24,452 bases of DNA from Tritrichomonas foetus (Eukaryota; Parabasalia; Tritrichomonadida; Tritrichomonadidae), in NCBI GenBank assembly GCA_001839685.1, contig MLAK01001052.1, forward strand, positions 9,164 to 33,615, in the 5' to 3' direction. The translations under genes and the position numbers were made by a program. Under the pieces are notes generated by a model, which was not told where the DNA came from, ran no database searches, and saw only the letters and a program-made list of their open reading frames with translations. Numbering within the stretch: the first letter of the stretch is position 1; each line of letters opens with the position of its first letter. Positions 1 through 8,994 of this stretch are shown piece after piece.

Positions 1-223
1 TTGTGTTTCGATGATTGCTTGTGTTTTGATGATTGCTTGTGCTTCGATGATTGTTTGTGTTTTGATGATTGTTTGTGTCTTGATGATTGTTTGTGTTTTG
101 ATGATTGTTTGTGTTTTGATGATTGTTTGTGTTTCGATGATTGCTTGTGTTTTGATGATTGTTTGTGTTTTGATGATTGTTTGTGTTTTGATGATTGCTT
201 GTGTTTCGATGATTGCTTGTGTT
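1..223. repeat. 18-bp minisatellite, 12 full copies plus a partial
   Basis: Twelve consecutive 18-bp units (consensus TTGTGTTTYGATGATTGY) run from the window edge to 216, with a 7-base partial copy to 223. The array probably continues to the left of the window. Units differ only by C/T transitions, mainly at unit positions 9 and 18, with single changes at position 6 (unit 3) and position 7 (unit 5). Because 18 is a multiple of three and the unit contains no stop on the plus strand in at least two frames, long open frames through it are expected by chance. Confidence 0.95.
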
Positions 224-240
224 ATAATTATAATGATTAG
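1..240 (+). CDS. possible C-terminal end of a (CFDDCL)n repeat protein, 5' partial
   Basis: Frame 1 reads through the minisatellite as a six-residue repeat (L-C-F-D-D-C), ends in CYNYND and stops at TAG 238-240. It is open to the left edge, so the real start would lie outside the window. What favours coding is that almost every difference between units is silent in this frame (TTC/TTT, TGC/TGT); only unit 5 changes a residue (Phe to Leu). In frame 2 the same changes swap Leu/Ser and Ala/Val. What argues against it is the very unusual composition, no recognisable domain, and the fact that C/T drift alone could give the pattern. I do not recognise a family. It could equally be a non-coding satellite. 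Confidence 0.3.
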   Translation: MCFDDCLCFDDCLCFDDCLCFDDCLCLDDCLCFDDCLCFDDCLCFDDCLCFDDCLCFDDCLCFDDCLCFDDCLCYNYND

Positions 241-859
241 AAGCTTGAAAGGAATAAAATGGTTTGCATTACACTATAAGCTAAACAGATAATGTAGGAA
301 TAATCAACGAAAGAAAAGTTATATGCACATAACGTTAAAAGTAATGCATTTGTAGCTTTGGTTAGTCTGAAACCGACTGTTTTTCATCAGAAAAATTATT
401 AACAAAAATATAAACAGTATCTTTTTCACTTATTTTTTCTTTGAAAACGAAATTTCGTAATTGAATTCAATATCCAAATAATGACATTCATATCTCTCGA
501 ACATGGAACATGATGAAAGGAATCTTAATCTTTTCAATCTCATCTAATCATTTAAAATTATCTCTCTTTCATGGAATTCCTTACTGAAAATATATGGAAC
601 ATTCTTTGAGGTTTTATCAATATTTCGAATTTTTCTTTGCTTTTTATAACAATAATCATTTATAATTTTTTTGATAACATTTTACGAAATAGAAAAAATT
701 CAAATTGAATGTGAAAACAGTTATTTACGAATACATAAAATTAAAGAATCTTAACTTTTTAAGATTGATGAATCATTTTGTAAAAGATACTCTCAATTCG
801 ACGATATTTTTCTGTTTTCTATTTATTTGAGAAAAAGCTAATATTTTTGATTCTTTGGG
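241..859. other. intergenic, AT-rich, no gene seen
   Basis: About 620 bases between the minisatellite ORF and the cyclase. The stretch is AT-rich with stops in all frames. I see no tRNA-like arms, no long repeat and no convincing initiator next to the downstream ATG. The nearest TCATT is at 773-777, about 85 bases upstream of that ATG. Confidence 0.7.
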
Positions 860-3800
860 ATGTCTAAAGTTGGTTCAGTTCAGACATCAGCTCGTTCAAT
901 ATCGCAATATGAAAGAATTTCCAAATCGGTATTTACATCAAATGTTTCTCCCATTTTGGATCAATTATCACAATTATATTCGATTTCCCCAATCTTTGAA
1001 GTTATACAGTGTATATTTTGCATGATGCAAATTATTGCAACATCATGTTGGATGGATAGTGGAAATTATTGGGTAAATACACAATCATCAGAAAATACAA
1101 GTGCTTCCAACATTTTTCATTACATAACTCTTTTCTCTGCATTTGAAAATCGGATAAGTGAATTAATTACACTGTTTGGAATAATAACTGGAATTGTTTG
1201 TGTTGTTCTTGGATTATTTATTTTTACTTTTCTCTATTATTTAAAAACAAAAAGGACTTTAAAACCAATTTTAAACATCATTCGATTTTATTACATGATG
1301 TTTGGTAATCTTATAATACATCCTGCTGCTTCTTTGTTGGGAAAACTCATCATTTATGTCATTGACACAAAAGAATACAAATATATATCCATTGCGGTTT
1401 TTACCTTTATAATTTTATGTGTTATTGAAATACTAATTGTTTTTAATCAATTTTTTATTCATGGTGGAATATACCTTCATAGATCTTTATTTTCTTCATT
1501 CAATGTTCTTACCTTGCTATACCTATTTTCAATTAACCCTCTTTTTTTAATACTTAGTACAATATTTCACTATTACCCGGTCTGGACTTTATATATTTTA
1601 ATTGGAGTTCACATGATTTATATTGTTTTTATTTTTGGGAATAATGTATGGATGTCTTTTGTCCTTCCTCAAGGAGATGTATTGTTTTCAACAACGTTAT
1701 CAGCATCACTATTTTGTGACATTTTTAGAATCATAGGAGAAATATATCCAAACAAAATCACTAATGATATTTATCTCGGTATAATATGGTCTGCATTTTT
1801 CGTATTATTAGTTATTAGTTATTTTGTGATTAAATACAACAAAAGTAGTATATATAAAAAACTATCATATTCTCAGAATATAAGCCTTTATGATATGACT
1901 GAAAGTGAAAGACAAAGAATTAAGGAACCTACAAATGATGAGAAATATGCTTTTTTTGACAAGTATGGATTGGATCGAGATATTCATAAAGCCATTTCTT
2001 ATATTATTGTTGGAATTGAAGATAATGCGGATATGGTTATTGATTTTTCTCTCATTCAGTATTGTATCGAAACTTATCATGATTCACATAAAATGTTATC
2101 ATTTTTAATTCATGTTTTAGCATATTTCAAAGGGAAAAAAGCATTATTTGATACAGTATTAAAATTATTTGGTAGATTACGATCAAAAAGATATTTTGAT
2201 CAATTCATTTTTTATCAAGCATATAAAATTAAAGTTTTTCGAACTGCAGCTTCTACAAATTTATCATCATTTAAATTGAATGAATTAAAACTTCATTCTA
2301 AAGAGATGGAAGAATTAATGAAGCAATTCTGGATCACTCAATCATCAAATGTCATTATCATTGAAAGAATTGAAAACACAAGACGAAAACTCGATAATTT
2401 ATGGGATGAAGCCATCGAAGAAAACTGGAGATCAATTTCATATCGAGAAGAACATATACGATTTATTATTGAGTCTGATACAGATTTTCGAAAAGCTGTT
2501 GTTATGTCAAATATGATTAATAGAATAGAAAATTTTAAAGAGGATCGAGTTGATTTATGTTTTTTGTCATTCATAATATGCTATCCTGAATTTTTGAAAA
2601 AAAGTATCATTGATTATGATGGAAACTTAATAACCAAAAAAGATAAACATAGTCAATCAAACCATGTAACTTTTGAAAAAAATACTGGAACTTCATCAAA
2701 TGATATGGACTTTACATTAGAAGAATCTATTGCTAATTCATTATTCACATATGGAAAACTTCGATTGTCAATGCAAAACTCGCTTAATAAAGCTTCACCC
2801 AATACTCACAAATATTTTCTAGGGTACTCGATTTTTTCTGTTATAGGATCACTATTGGTTCTTATAATTTCGTTTGGTATTCTGATCAAGAATTTTGACA
2901 ACACTGATTTGTGGAATAAAGAAGTCGGGGAATTGATTGAACTTCAAGCATCTTATACAAAAGCATTTTTGTCTCTCACATTTTTATATGGAGTGGAAAA
3001 TAATTTATTGAATATAGATGAGATTGAATGTAGGATTGTGTGGGAAGATACAGATTTTCCTTTTTTAAATTCTTCAACTGATTTCCGAAAGTTAACTTCA
3101 ACATATGTAAATTCTTCAATCGAGAGATATTCTAATTTAATGTCAACAATTCTTGAATTGGCAGATAATAACGTAGATGTCTATGGCCTAACAAAAAACT
3201 TATTTCGCCCAAGTGTTAAATCTACAATCTGTTACAATGAAAAAGTCTTAGAACCAGATTATTGGACAACAAATAAACTTATTTGTTTCGAATTATTAAC
3301 ATTTTCAATCTTATCAGGCGATAAAAATGTTCACCAATGGTTTACCAACAATTCATATTGGTGTCATGATATTACAACTTCAAATGAAACAACATCTTCA
3401 ATGACTCAAATAAGAGAATCAATGTCATATGATTTATCAAATTCTTCTGCTGCAATAACTACCAATATTAACTTGGCTATGAGTACCCTTGGACCCTTAC
3501 AATTTTTATTTTTCATATTTCCGATTTCTATTATTTGCATTTTTTATTCAAATGAATTAAATAATTTAATTAGAATGATGCTGGCTACAGAAATAGAATA
3601 TAAAACACAAGCTTCAAATTCCATTTCTAAAAAAAGTCAAAAAAATCAAGAAATTATGACTCCCATCAATAAAAGAACAATTAACTGGAAATTAATTATC
3701 ATTCTTATCTTTCTATATATTTTATATGGAGTTGTTATTGTGTTTGTTGAATTAATATTTAATGAAGCTAGAGAAATTAATACTTTTCAGAGGAATTATG

Positions 3801-5527
3801 GGTTTTGGAGTGGAATAATACTTCTCTTGAAGCCACACCTAATGGAAATTTTGGCTGTTCTAGCTAACTCAGTTTATATTTCTCGTATTGATACAAATTA
3901 TACAACAATAGAAAAAGAGACTCATCGAATTAATAGAATATTAAAATATTTTGATCGATCCGTTTATGATTTACTAAATGATACACCTGATGTTGATACT
4001 GTGTTGGGAAGAGATGCTGAATTAGATAGAATTATCACGTCACAAGCATGCGTTTCAAAAGAGAAAACACAAAATTTACATGACATATATGAATGTGCTT
4101 CATTGAATAGATTATTTGCTTCTTTTAACTCAATGATAACAAAATCTATAGAAGAATTAGATTTCTACGATGGTAAATATTCTGGTGAATTTTTAACAAA
4201 TGTTGCACATATAGTATTTGTTCATATAAAACCGACAGTCGAAAAAGCAGGAGAAAGATTAGATGAATTTCAAAATGAACACTTATCAACATATAAAAAA
4301 ACTATAACTGGATTGTTTATTGGAGGTATATTGACAACAGGAGTTTATGCATTGCTGCTAGTTTACACATTATTTACTTATAAACGTGTTTTTAATATGC
4401 TTATAAGGCTTATTCGGCGTCTTCCACCATCTGGAATTACTAATAATCATGAGCTTTTAAACTACCTTTTACATCGTAAAGGACATGACATTGAAATGGG
4501 AATATCTCAAACAATTTTTAATAATTCTCAAGATGGAATTATTTGCATGAACCTTGATGGAATAATTGAAAGTGTTAATAAAAGCTTTATTTATGATTAT
4601 GGCTATTCACCTGAGCAGTTACTAGGACAAATGGTTGGCACCTTATTTGACCAATCATCAAGAGATATTTTGGAAAAACAAATAAAGTTCCTCCAAAATA
4701 GAGAAAGTACTAATTTTGAAGGACATTTGGTTTGCTTTACTAATGAAAATAGTGCAGTTCCATCATATGTAACATTATTTGGATTGAAAGGAAATGCAAA
4801 TTGTTTAATTTTAGTCGTTAGAAATGAAACTTTATTAATAGAAAGTCAAGAAATGGCAGAAAATGCGAAACAACAAAGTCAAGATTTACTTAATCAAATT
4901 CTCCCACCAAAAATACTTGTTATGATTAAAGAAGGAGCAACTGATATTTCATTTGTTGTTCCATATGCTACAGTAATGTTTACTAATATTGTTGCCTTCT
5001 CTGCTTTTTCTGCCACACTCTCCCCCCAACATATCATGGGAACATTATCGATCATATTTGGTGCTTTTGATACTGTAATACAAAAATATTCTTCTATTAT
5101 AAAGATAAAATTGATAGGTGACTCATATATGGCAGCATCAGGGTTATTTGCACAAGATGAAAAGCCAGAAAATCATGCTCAACAATGTGCAGAATTTGCA
5201 ATTAATATATTAAATATAATGGATGACGTCAACTTTAAGTTAAATATGAACTTATCAGTTAGAATTGGTATTAACAGTGGTGGCCCATTAATTGGTGGAG
5301 TTCTAGGAACAGATAACAGAGTATTTGATATTATTGGAGATACAATTAACGTTGCCTCTAGATTAGAACATGCATCAGAACCTGGAAAAATTCAAATATC
5401 TGAAACAACTGCAGCAATGATTAAGCAACTTGGATATACAACAATACCACGAGGGGAAATATACTTAAAAGGAAAAGGAAATATGAAAGCATATTTCATT
5501 CTTCCTGATTCATCATCATACATGTAA
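860..5527 (+). CDS. multi-spanning membrane adenylyl cyclase with PAS domain (class III)
   Basis: A class III nucleotide cyclase that should make cAMP from ATP at a membrane. Residues about 45-330 contain roughly six to eight hydrophobic spans. Then come a soluble region (330-650), a span at 653-680, a probable lumenal/extracellular region (680-875), spans near 876-897, 941-966 and 980-1005, a second soluble loop, and a last span at 1147-1172. A PAS-like domain follows (about 1210-1330), then a short helical linker ending in LLNQILPP, then the catalytic domain (about 1365-1550). Substrate-selecting residues are of the adenylyl type: Lys1417 and Asp1490. Transition-state residues Asn1497 and Arg1501 (NVASR) and the second metal Asp1421 (IGDSYM) are present. 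The first metal Asp is Asn1376 (FTNIVAFS), so activity is uncertain. With one catalytic domain per chain, it should act as a homodimer. Large PAS-cyclases of this plan are known as an expanded family in trichomonads. A TAAA lies 10 bases after the stop. Confidence 0.9.
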   Translation: MSKVGSVQTSARSISQYERISKSVFTSNVSPILDQLSQLYSISPIFEVIQCIFCMMQIIATSCWMDSGNYWVNTQSSENTSASNIFHYITLFSAFENRISELITLFGIITGIVCVVLGLFIFTFLYYLKTKRTLKPILNIIRFYYMMFGNLIIHPAASLLGKLIIYVIDTKEYKYISIAVFTFIILCVIEILIVFNQFFIHGGIYLHRSLFSSFNVLTLLYLFSINPLFLILSTIFHYYPVWTLYILIGVHMIYIVFIFGNNVWMSFVLPQGDVLFSTTLSASLFCDIFRIIGEIYPNKITNDIYLGIIWSAFFVLLVISYFVIKYNKSSIYKKLSYSQNISLYDMTESERQRIKEPTNDEKYAFFDKYGLDRDIHKAISYIIVGIEDNADMVIDFSLIQYCIETYHDSHKMLSFLIHVLAYFKGKKALFDTVLKLFGRLRSKRYFDQFIFYQAYKIKVFRTAASTNLSSFKLNELKLHSKEMEELMKQFWITQSSNVIIIERIENTRRKLDNLWDEAIEENWRSISYREEHIRFIIESDTDFRKAVVMSNMINRIENFKEDRVDLCFLSFIICYPEFLKKSIIDYDGNLITKKDKHSQSNHVTFEKNTGTSSNDMDFTLEESIANSLFTYGKLRLSMQNSLNKASPNTHKYFLGYSIFSVIGSLLVLIISFGILIKNFDNTDLWNKEVGELIELQASYTKAFLSLTFLYGVENNLLNIDEIECRIVWEDTDFPFLNSSTDFRKLTSTYVNSSIERYSNLMSTILELADNNVDVYGLTKNLFRPSVKSTICYNEKVLEPDYWTTNKLICFELLTFSILSGDKNVHQWFTNNSYWCHDITTSNETTSSMTQIRESMSYDLSNSSAAITTNINLAMSTLGPLQFLFFIFPISIICIFYSNELNNLIRMMLATEIEYKTQASNSISKKSQKNQEIMTPINKRTINWKLIIILIFLYILYGVVIVFVELIFNEAREINTFQRNYGFWSGIILLLKPHLMEILAVLANSVYISRIDTNYTTIEKETHRINRILKYFDRSVYDLLNDTPDVDTVLGRDAELDRIITSQACVSKEKTQNLHDIYECASLNRLFASFNSMITKSIEELDFYDGKYSGEFLTNVAHIVFVHIKPTVEKAGERLDEFQNEHLSTYKKTITGLFIGGILTTGVYALLLVYTLFTYKRVFNMLIRLIRRLPPSGITNNHELLNYLLHRKGHDIEMGISQTIFNNSQDGIICMNLDGIIESVNKSFIYDYGYSPEQLLGQMVGTLFDQSSRDILEKQIKFLQNRESTNFEGHLVCFTNENSAVPSYVTLFGLKGNANCLILVVRNETLLIESQEMAENAKQQSQDLLNQILPPKILVMIKEGATDISFVVPYATVMFTNIVAFSAFSATLSPQHIMGTLSIIFGAFDTVIQKYSSIIKIKLIGDSYMAASGLFAQDEKPENHAQQCAEFAINILNIMDDVNFKLNMNLSVRIGINSGGPLIGGVLGTDNRVFDIIGDTINVASRLEHASEPGKIQISETTAAMIKQLGYTTIPRGEIYLKGKGNMKAYFILPDSSSYM

Positions 5528-5831
5528 TTATGTTTATAAATATACAACTATATACAATTACATTTCTATTTTTTATTATTTTAGATAGATAACACAATAT
5601 TCTCTAAATTAGTGTAAAATGTTTCACATTTAAACTTTTTATTGGGAATAAAACATGAAAAATGTGAGGAAAACATTAGATTCTATTATACTGGCTAATT
5701 AATGAAGCAGATTTGTAACATACAAAATATGTGGATAAAATAGTCGATAATAATTAAAAAAAAACATTTCATGAAAATTCCAACCGAAATATCAAAACAG
5801 GTGAATTTTTACTATTTAAAAACAGAAAAAA
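5528..5831. other. convergent intergenic spacer, AT-rich
   Basis: About 300 bases separate the cyclase stop (+) from the kinase stop (-), so it should hold both 3' ends. It contains several TAAA/ATAAAA-like sequences that could act in polyadenylation on either strand. No gene or structured element is seen. Confidence 0.6.
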
Positions 5832-6920
5832 TTAAAATCCAGATTCATTAGAACATATTTTGGGAAGACTATTATCAGAAAGCGAATATAATAGTGGAGA
5901 TGATGAATTAAGTATGCTATTTGGTCCATATTTTTCAACTTTAATTTCCACAAATGGAGAATTAGGATCAAATTCTGGAAGTTTTGGTTTTTCGAGTTCA
6001 AATGGAATTATTTTATCAATATTTGAAAAATATTGACTGTTAAGAACTTCATTCAATGAAATTCTTTTCTTTGGATCAAGTTCGAGCATTTTCTTTATTA
6101 AATCTTGAAGATCATTTGTTATCTCAATTTCTGGAGGAAAAACAATTTCTCGATTATTTCGCATTTCTCTTGCTATTTCAAACAAGGAATCACCTTCATA
6201 AGGTTTTCGATTTGTTATACATTCGAAAAGTGAAACACCTAAACTATAAACATCACTTTTGATTGGATCAATTAGATTTTCTGCAAAATTTTCGTCTTCT
6301 TCATCAAAAGAATCCAATGCATCAAAAGTTTCAGGTGCTTGATAAGCGGGAGTTCCAGCATTCATCATATCTAAGCTTTGAAAAGAATGACTGATTCCAA
6401 AATCGGTGATTTTTGCAACACCATCAGAAAATAATAAAATATTGCGTGGTTTTATATCTTGATGTGTATATTTTTGTGAATGAATGTATGAGAGGGCCTC
6501 TATTATTTGCTTGAATATTGAGCCAATTATTTCTATGTTGAATTTAACACCTTTTTCTAAATAATTGGATAATGATCCAAATTCAGAATAATCCATGACC
6601 AAAAATATTTTAGATTTTTCTTTAGAAAATAAAACTTCTTTCAAATTAATTATATTACAATGTTTCAAAACATTCATCAAATGAATCTCATGATTTATTT
6701 GTGGAAGATTTTTTTTGGAAATATTTATAACTTTCACAGCAAAGTATTCTTTAGTCTTAAGATTGAAAGAAACAAAAACTTTTGAAGTTGAGCCAGATCC
6801 GATTTTTTGCAAGAGGATATATTCACCAATTTTCAGAGGTTTATCGTGATTGTCACTGTCCATAAAGGATAATGGCTTCACAAAAGCGAGTGAATCATAA
6901 GATCTTCTTGGTCTGATCAT
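5832..6920 (-). CDS. Ser/Thr protein kinase, HQD (non-RD) type
   Basis: A 362-aa protein that is nearly all kinase domain (about residues 31-310), predicted to phosphorylate Ser/Thr in the cytosol or nucleus. Visible kinase landmarks are the glycine loop GSGSTSKV (41-48), the ATP lysine Lys63 (FAVK), helix-C Glu78, the catalytic loop HQDIKPRN (153-160; Asp155, Lys157, Asn160), DFG at 173-175 and APE at 195-197. Subdomain IX reads SDVYSLGV. The Arg of HRD is Gln154, so it belongs to the non-RD group and is unlikely to need activation-loop phosphorylation in the usual way. An acidic insert (DSFDEEDENFAEN) sits between APE and subdomain IX. Overall it looks like a CAMK/CAMKK-ELM1-type kinase, but I cannot place the subfamily. 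A short Ser/Asn-rich tail follows the domain. The first ATG is supported by an initiator-like TCATA 17 bases upstream. Confidence 0.9.
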   Translation of the reverse strand: MIRPRRSYDSLAFVKPLSFMDSDNHDKPLKIGEYILLQKIGSGSTSKVFVSFNLKTKEYFAVKVINISKKNLPQINHEIHLMNVLKHCNIINLKEVLFSKEKSKIFLVMDYSEFGSLSNYLEKGVKFNIEIIGSIFKQIIEALSYIHSQKYTHQDIKPRNILLFSDGVAKITDFGISHSFQSLDMMNAGTPAYQAPETFDALDSFDEEDENFAENLIDPIKSDVYSLGVSLFECITNRKPYEGDSLFEIAREMRNNREIVFPPEIEITNDLQDLIKKMLELDPKKRISLNEVLNSQYFSNIDKIIPFELEKPKLPEFDPNSPFVEIKVEKYGPNSILNSSSPLLYSLSDNSLPKICSNESGF

Positions 6921-7344
6921 TTTACAAGATCAGATATGAGTGTTATAACTTTTTGATAGAATATCTGTTCTGATTTTCAGAAATTCTGTGGCCAAATTTG
7001 AATGGAATCTTTTTATTTTTCGATGAATAATTTCAGTTTATCAAGCCAAATAAATAGTGAATAATTTTATTTAATTTCTCCATATTTTAAAATATCAATA
7101 TCAGATTATTAAATGAGTAAATTTCTTTTATTTATAACATTATAATATATATACTATAAATTTAATATTTATATATCAAAATATAAATAGATAACCAATA
7201 ATTTACTGAGATATTACCTTTTTTATTTTTCTGTGAGATTTCATCAATCCTATTTCGATACAGTTATCCAGTTTGACCGTGAACACTTTTCGTGAATTTG
7301 ACTTTTCATTTAACCTTATATGTTCACGATAGAACTTTATTTGC
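6921..7344. other. divergent intergenic region between kinase and GNAT genes
   Basis: About 420 AT-rich bases hold the 5' regions of two divergently transcribed genes. An inverted pair CGTGAAC (7278-7284) and GTTCACG (7322-7328) lies just upstream of the acetyltransferase. TCATT at 7306-7310 is a candidate initiator for that gene (37 bases from its ATG). No RNA gene is seen. Confidence 0.5.
6935..6939 (-). promoter_or_regulatory. initiator-like TCATA upstream of kinase ATG
   Basis: Read on the minus strand, TCATA fits the trichomonad initiator consensus TCA(+1)Py(T/A) known from Trichomonas vaginalis. The +1 A would be at 6937, 17 bases before the ATG, which matches the usual very short 5' UTR. 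The motif is short and common in AT-rich DNA, so position is the main support. Confidence 0.4.
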
Positions 7345-7352
7345 ATGCAAAT
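7339..7352. promoter_or_regulatory. 14-bp perfect palindrome centred on the GNAT start codon
   Basis: ATTTGCATGCAAAT reads the same on both strands, and its central ATG is the start codon of the acetyltransferase gene. It could be a protein-binding site or only a coincidence of AT-rich DNA with a GC core. Function is not shown by the sequence. Confidence 0.3.
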
Positions 7353-7842
7353 CGAAACAGAAAGATTCCTCCTCAGACCAATTGTAGAAAGTGATGCAAA
7401 TGCACTTTTTGAAGTCACATCCGACAGCGAAGTCACCCGTTTTATGCGCTTTTCAAAACACGAAAAAGTTTCAGATGCCCTCGATTTGATCAAAGACTAT
7501 CACAAAAATGGCGATCACGCGTTCAGTGTTATTGAAAAAAAGTCAAATGAATTCGTCGGCGTTTTTTGTTTGAAAATTAATCAAGACGACCAATCTGATC
7601 TTGTTCTTTCTGTTTATTTTGGCCGCAAATTTTGGAATAAGGGAATTAATTCAGAACTGATGAAGTACTTTGTAGCCAATTGCAACAAATTATTTGGAAA
7701 TAAATCATTATCAGCCTACATAGTGGAAGCCAATCAGGCATCATGTCATGTTATTGAAAAAAGTGGATTCAAACTGGTAAAAACTATGAAATTTGATGGC
7801 TGGGATGGAACTTTGCTTTTATATAAATTAAATCTTGTTTAA
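7345..7842 (+). CDS. GNAT acetyltransferase, RimJ/RimL-like
   Basis: A 165-aa single-domain GNAT N-acetyltransferase of the RimJ/RimL (Acetyltransf_3) type, which transfers acetyl from acetyl-CoA to an amine; the substrate cannot be read from sequence. The N-terminus has the typical pattern ETERFLLRPI followed by ESDANALFEV. The acetyl-CoA-binding loop appears as FWNKGINSELMKYF (about residues 95-108), and the C-terminal half has the usual N-x-x-S-x-x-V-I-E-K-x-G-F pattern (about 130-143). Length is normal for the family. There is no signal peptide or membrane segment. The stop is immediately followed by A, giving TAAA, a sequence used for polyadenylation in trichomonads. The family is mostly bacterial, so lateral acquisition is possible but not shown. 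Confidence 0.85.
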   Translation: MQIETERFLLRPIVESDANALFEVTSDSEVTRFMRFSKHEKVSDALDLIKDYHKNGDHAFSVIEKKSNEFVGVFCLKINQDDQSDLVLSVYFGRKFWNKGINSELMKYFVANCNKLFGNKSLSAYIVEANQASCHVIEKSGFKLVKTMKFDGWDGTLLLYKLNLV

Positions 7843-8994
7843 ATTTTCATCAAAATAAGAAAAAAATTCGAAACCAGAATTCTTTAGTGATTCCCGTTAT
7901 TATTATGATGTCGTTTCGAAATTATTCGCGAATCGATGAAAATGATCAAAATTTGATCCTGAAGTGATAATTGCGAAATCACATTGAATATTTGTTCAGA
8001 TTAGTCTATATGTTTTTATTATCATCAAAAGCCTGAAATAAGACTTCAGGATTTCTCAAAAAAGTTAAAAACTTTCAGAAAAAGAACTTTTTTTGCTGCC
8101 ATTGTGGGGGTTTTCACCTTCTCAACTGGAATAATATCTTTAAATATTCATAGTATTTTAATTGGGTGTTTTCGAGATAAAGCTTTATTCCATTTTTCTT
8201 TTTAATTTTTATGAAAAATATTGAATTAATTGTGAAAAGATATTTCAATGTGTGCAAAATGGGGAAATTGAAAAGCCTTAGTTTGAGTTTCCATTCTCGC
8301 CTCAAAACTCGAGAATGTGTCTTGCAAATCATGATTGATTTAATCACGGGAAAATATTACCGACCAAGATAATTTGTTTGATTTCTGACCAAAATTTGTT
8401 TCATCGGTATTTTAGGATGATGGACCTTTTACATATGAATCTCAAATTATTTGATTTATAATTAAACAACCATATTTAGATTTATTTCCTTTTTTTTTGG
8501 TTTTTTGGAAATTACAATATTGTTGTCGTTTTTTCATTTGATGAGTAGCGAAAATATCCAGAAATTATGTTGTATTAGAACAATAAATGCATTATGATAG
8601 ACATTTTTTCTCATAATTTGTTCTCAATTTTTGATATAAAAATATTATTTCTTCAGAATTTCTTTTTTATCAATATTTTTATAGTATCGTCTCATATTAT
8701 AAATAATATTCAAATTCTCCCAATAAAATATTTGAATTATATTTATTAACTGTTAAATATTATTCATCCAATTTAATTACAAACCTCAAACGTTTTTCAT
8801 TCATTTATCTCGGCATATTTGAAATTTGAAAGGAATGTTTTTTTTAATAATTTTTTTTTTACTGTTTCAATTCTCTCAAAATATTTTTTCTTCCGTTCAC
8901 GCAAACATAAACCATTTAATTTATCGTCAATTTTCATTGAAATATCAGAGAATTTTAGCTAAAAAACACACGAAATTGAAAGGGAACAAATCAA
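7843..8994. other. 1.15-kb intergenic region, no gene supported
   Basis: Strongly AT-rich. Small inverted repeats occur, for example GATCAAA/TTTGATC at 7944-7958 and CCTGAA/TTCAGG near 8032-8051, as expected by chance in such DNA. A 77-codon minus-strand frame at 8114-8347 and a 77-codon plus-strand frame at 8826-9059 look like chance openings. TCATT at 8934-8938 is a possible initiator for the BEACH gene (59 bases upstream). Confidence 0.6.

Noticed and set aside
1..223. CRISPR array or telomeric repeat
   Set aside because: Units are directly contiguous without spacers, and the 18-bp unit is unlike known telomere repeats.
11..292. Frame-2 ORF through the minisatellite (MIACVL-type repeat)
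   Set aside because: An 18-bp repeat without stops opens several frames at once. Unit differences are non-synonymous in this frame, and the tail after the repeat shows no domain.
8114..8347. 77-codon minus-strand ORF in the intergenic region
   Set aside because: Lys/Ile/Leu/Tyr-rich composition typical of AT-rich chance frames, no domain, no initiator-like motif tied to its ATG.
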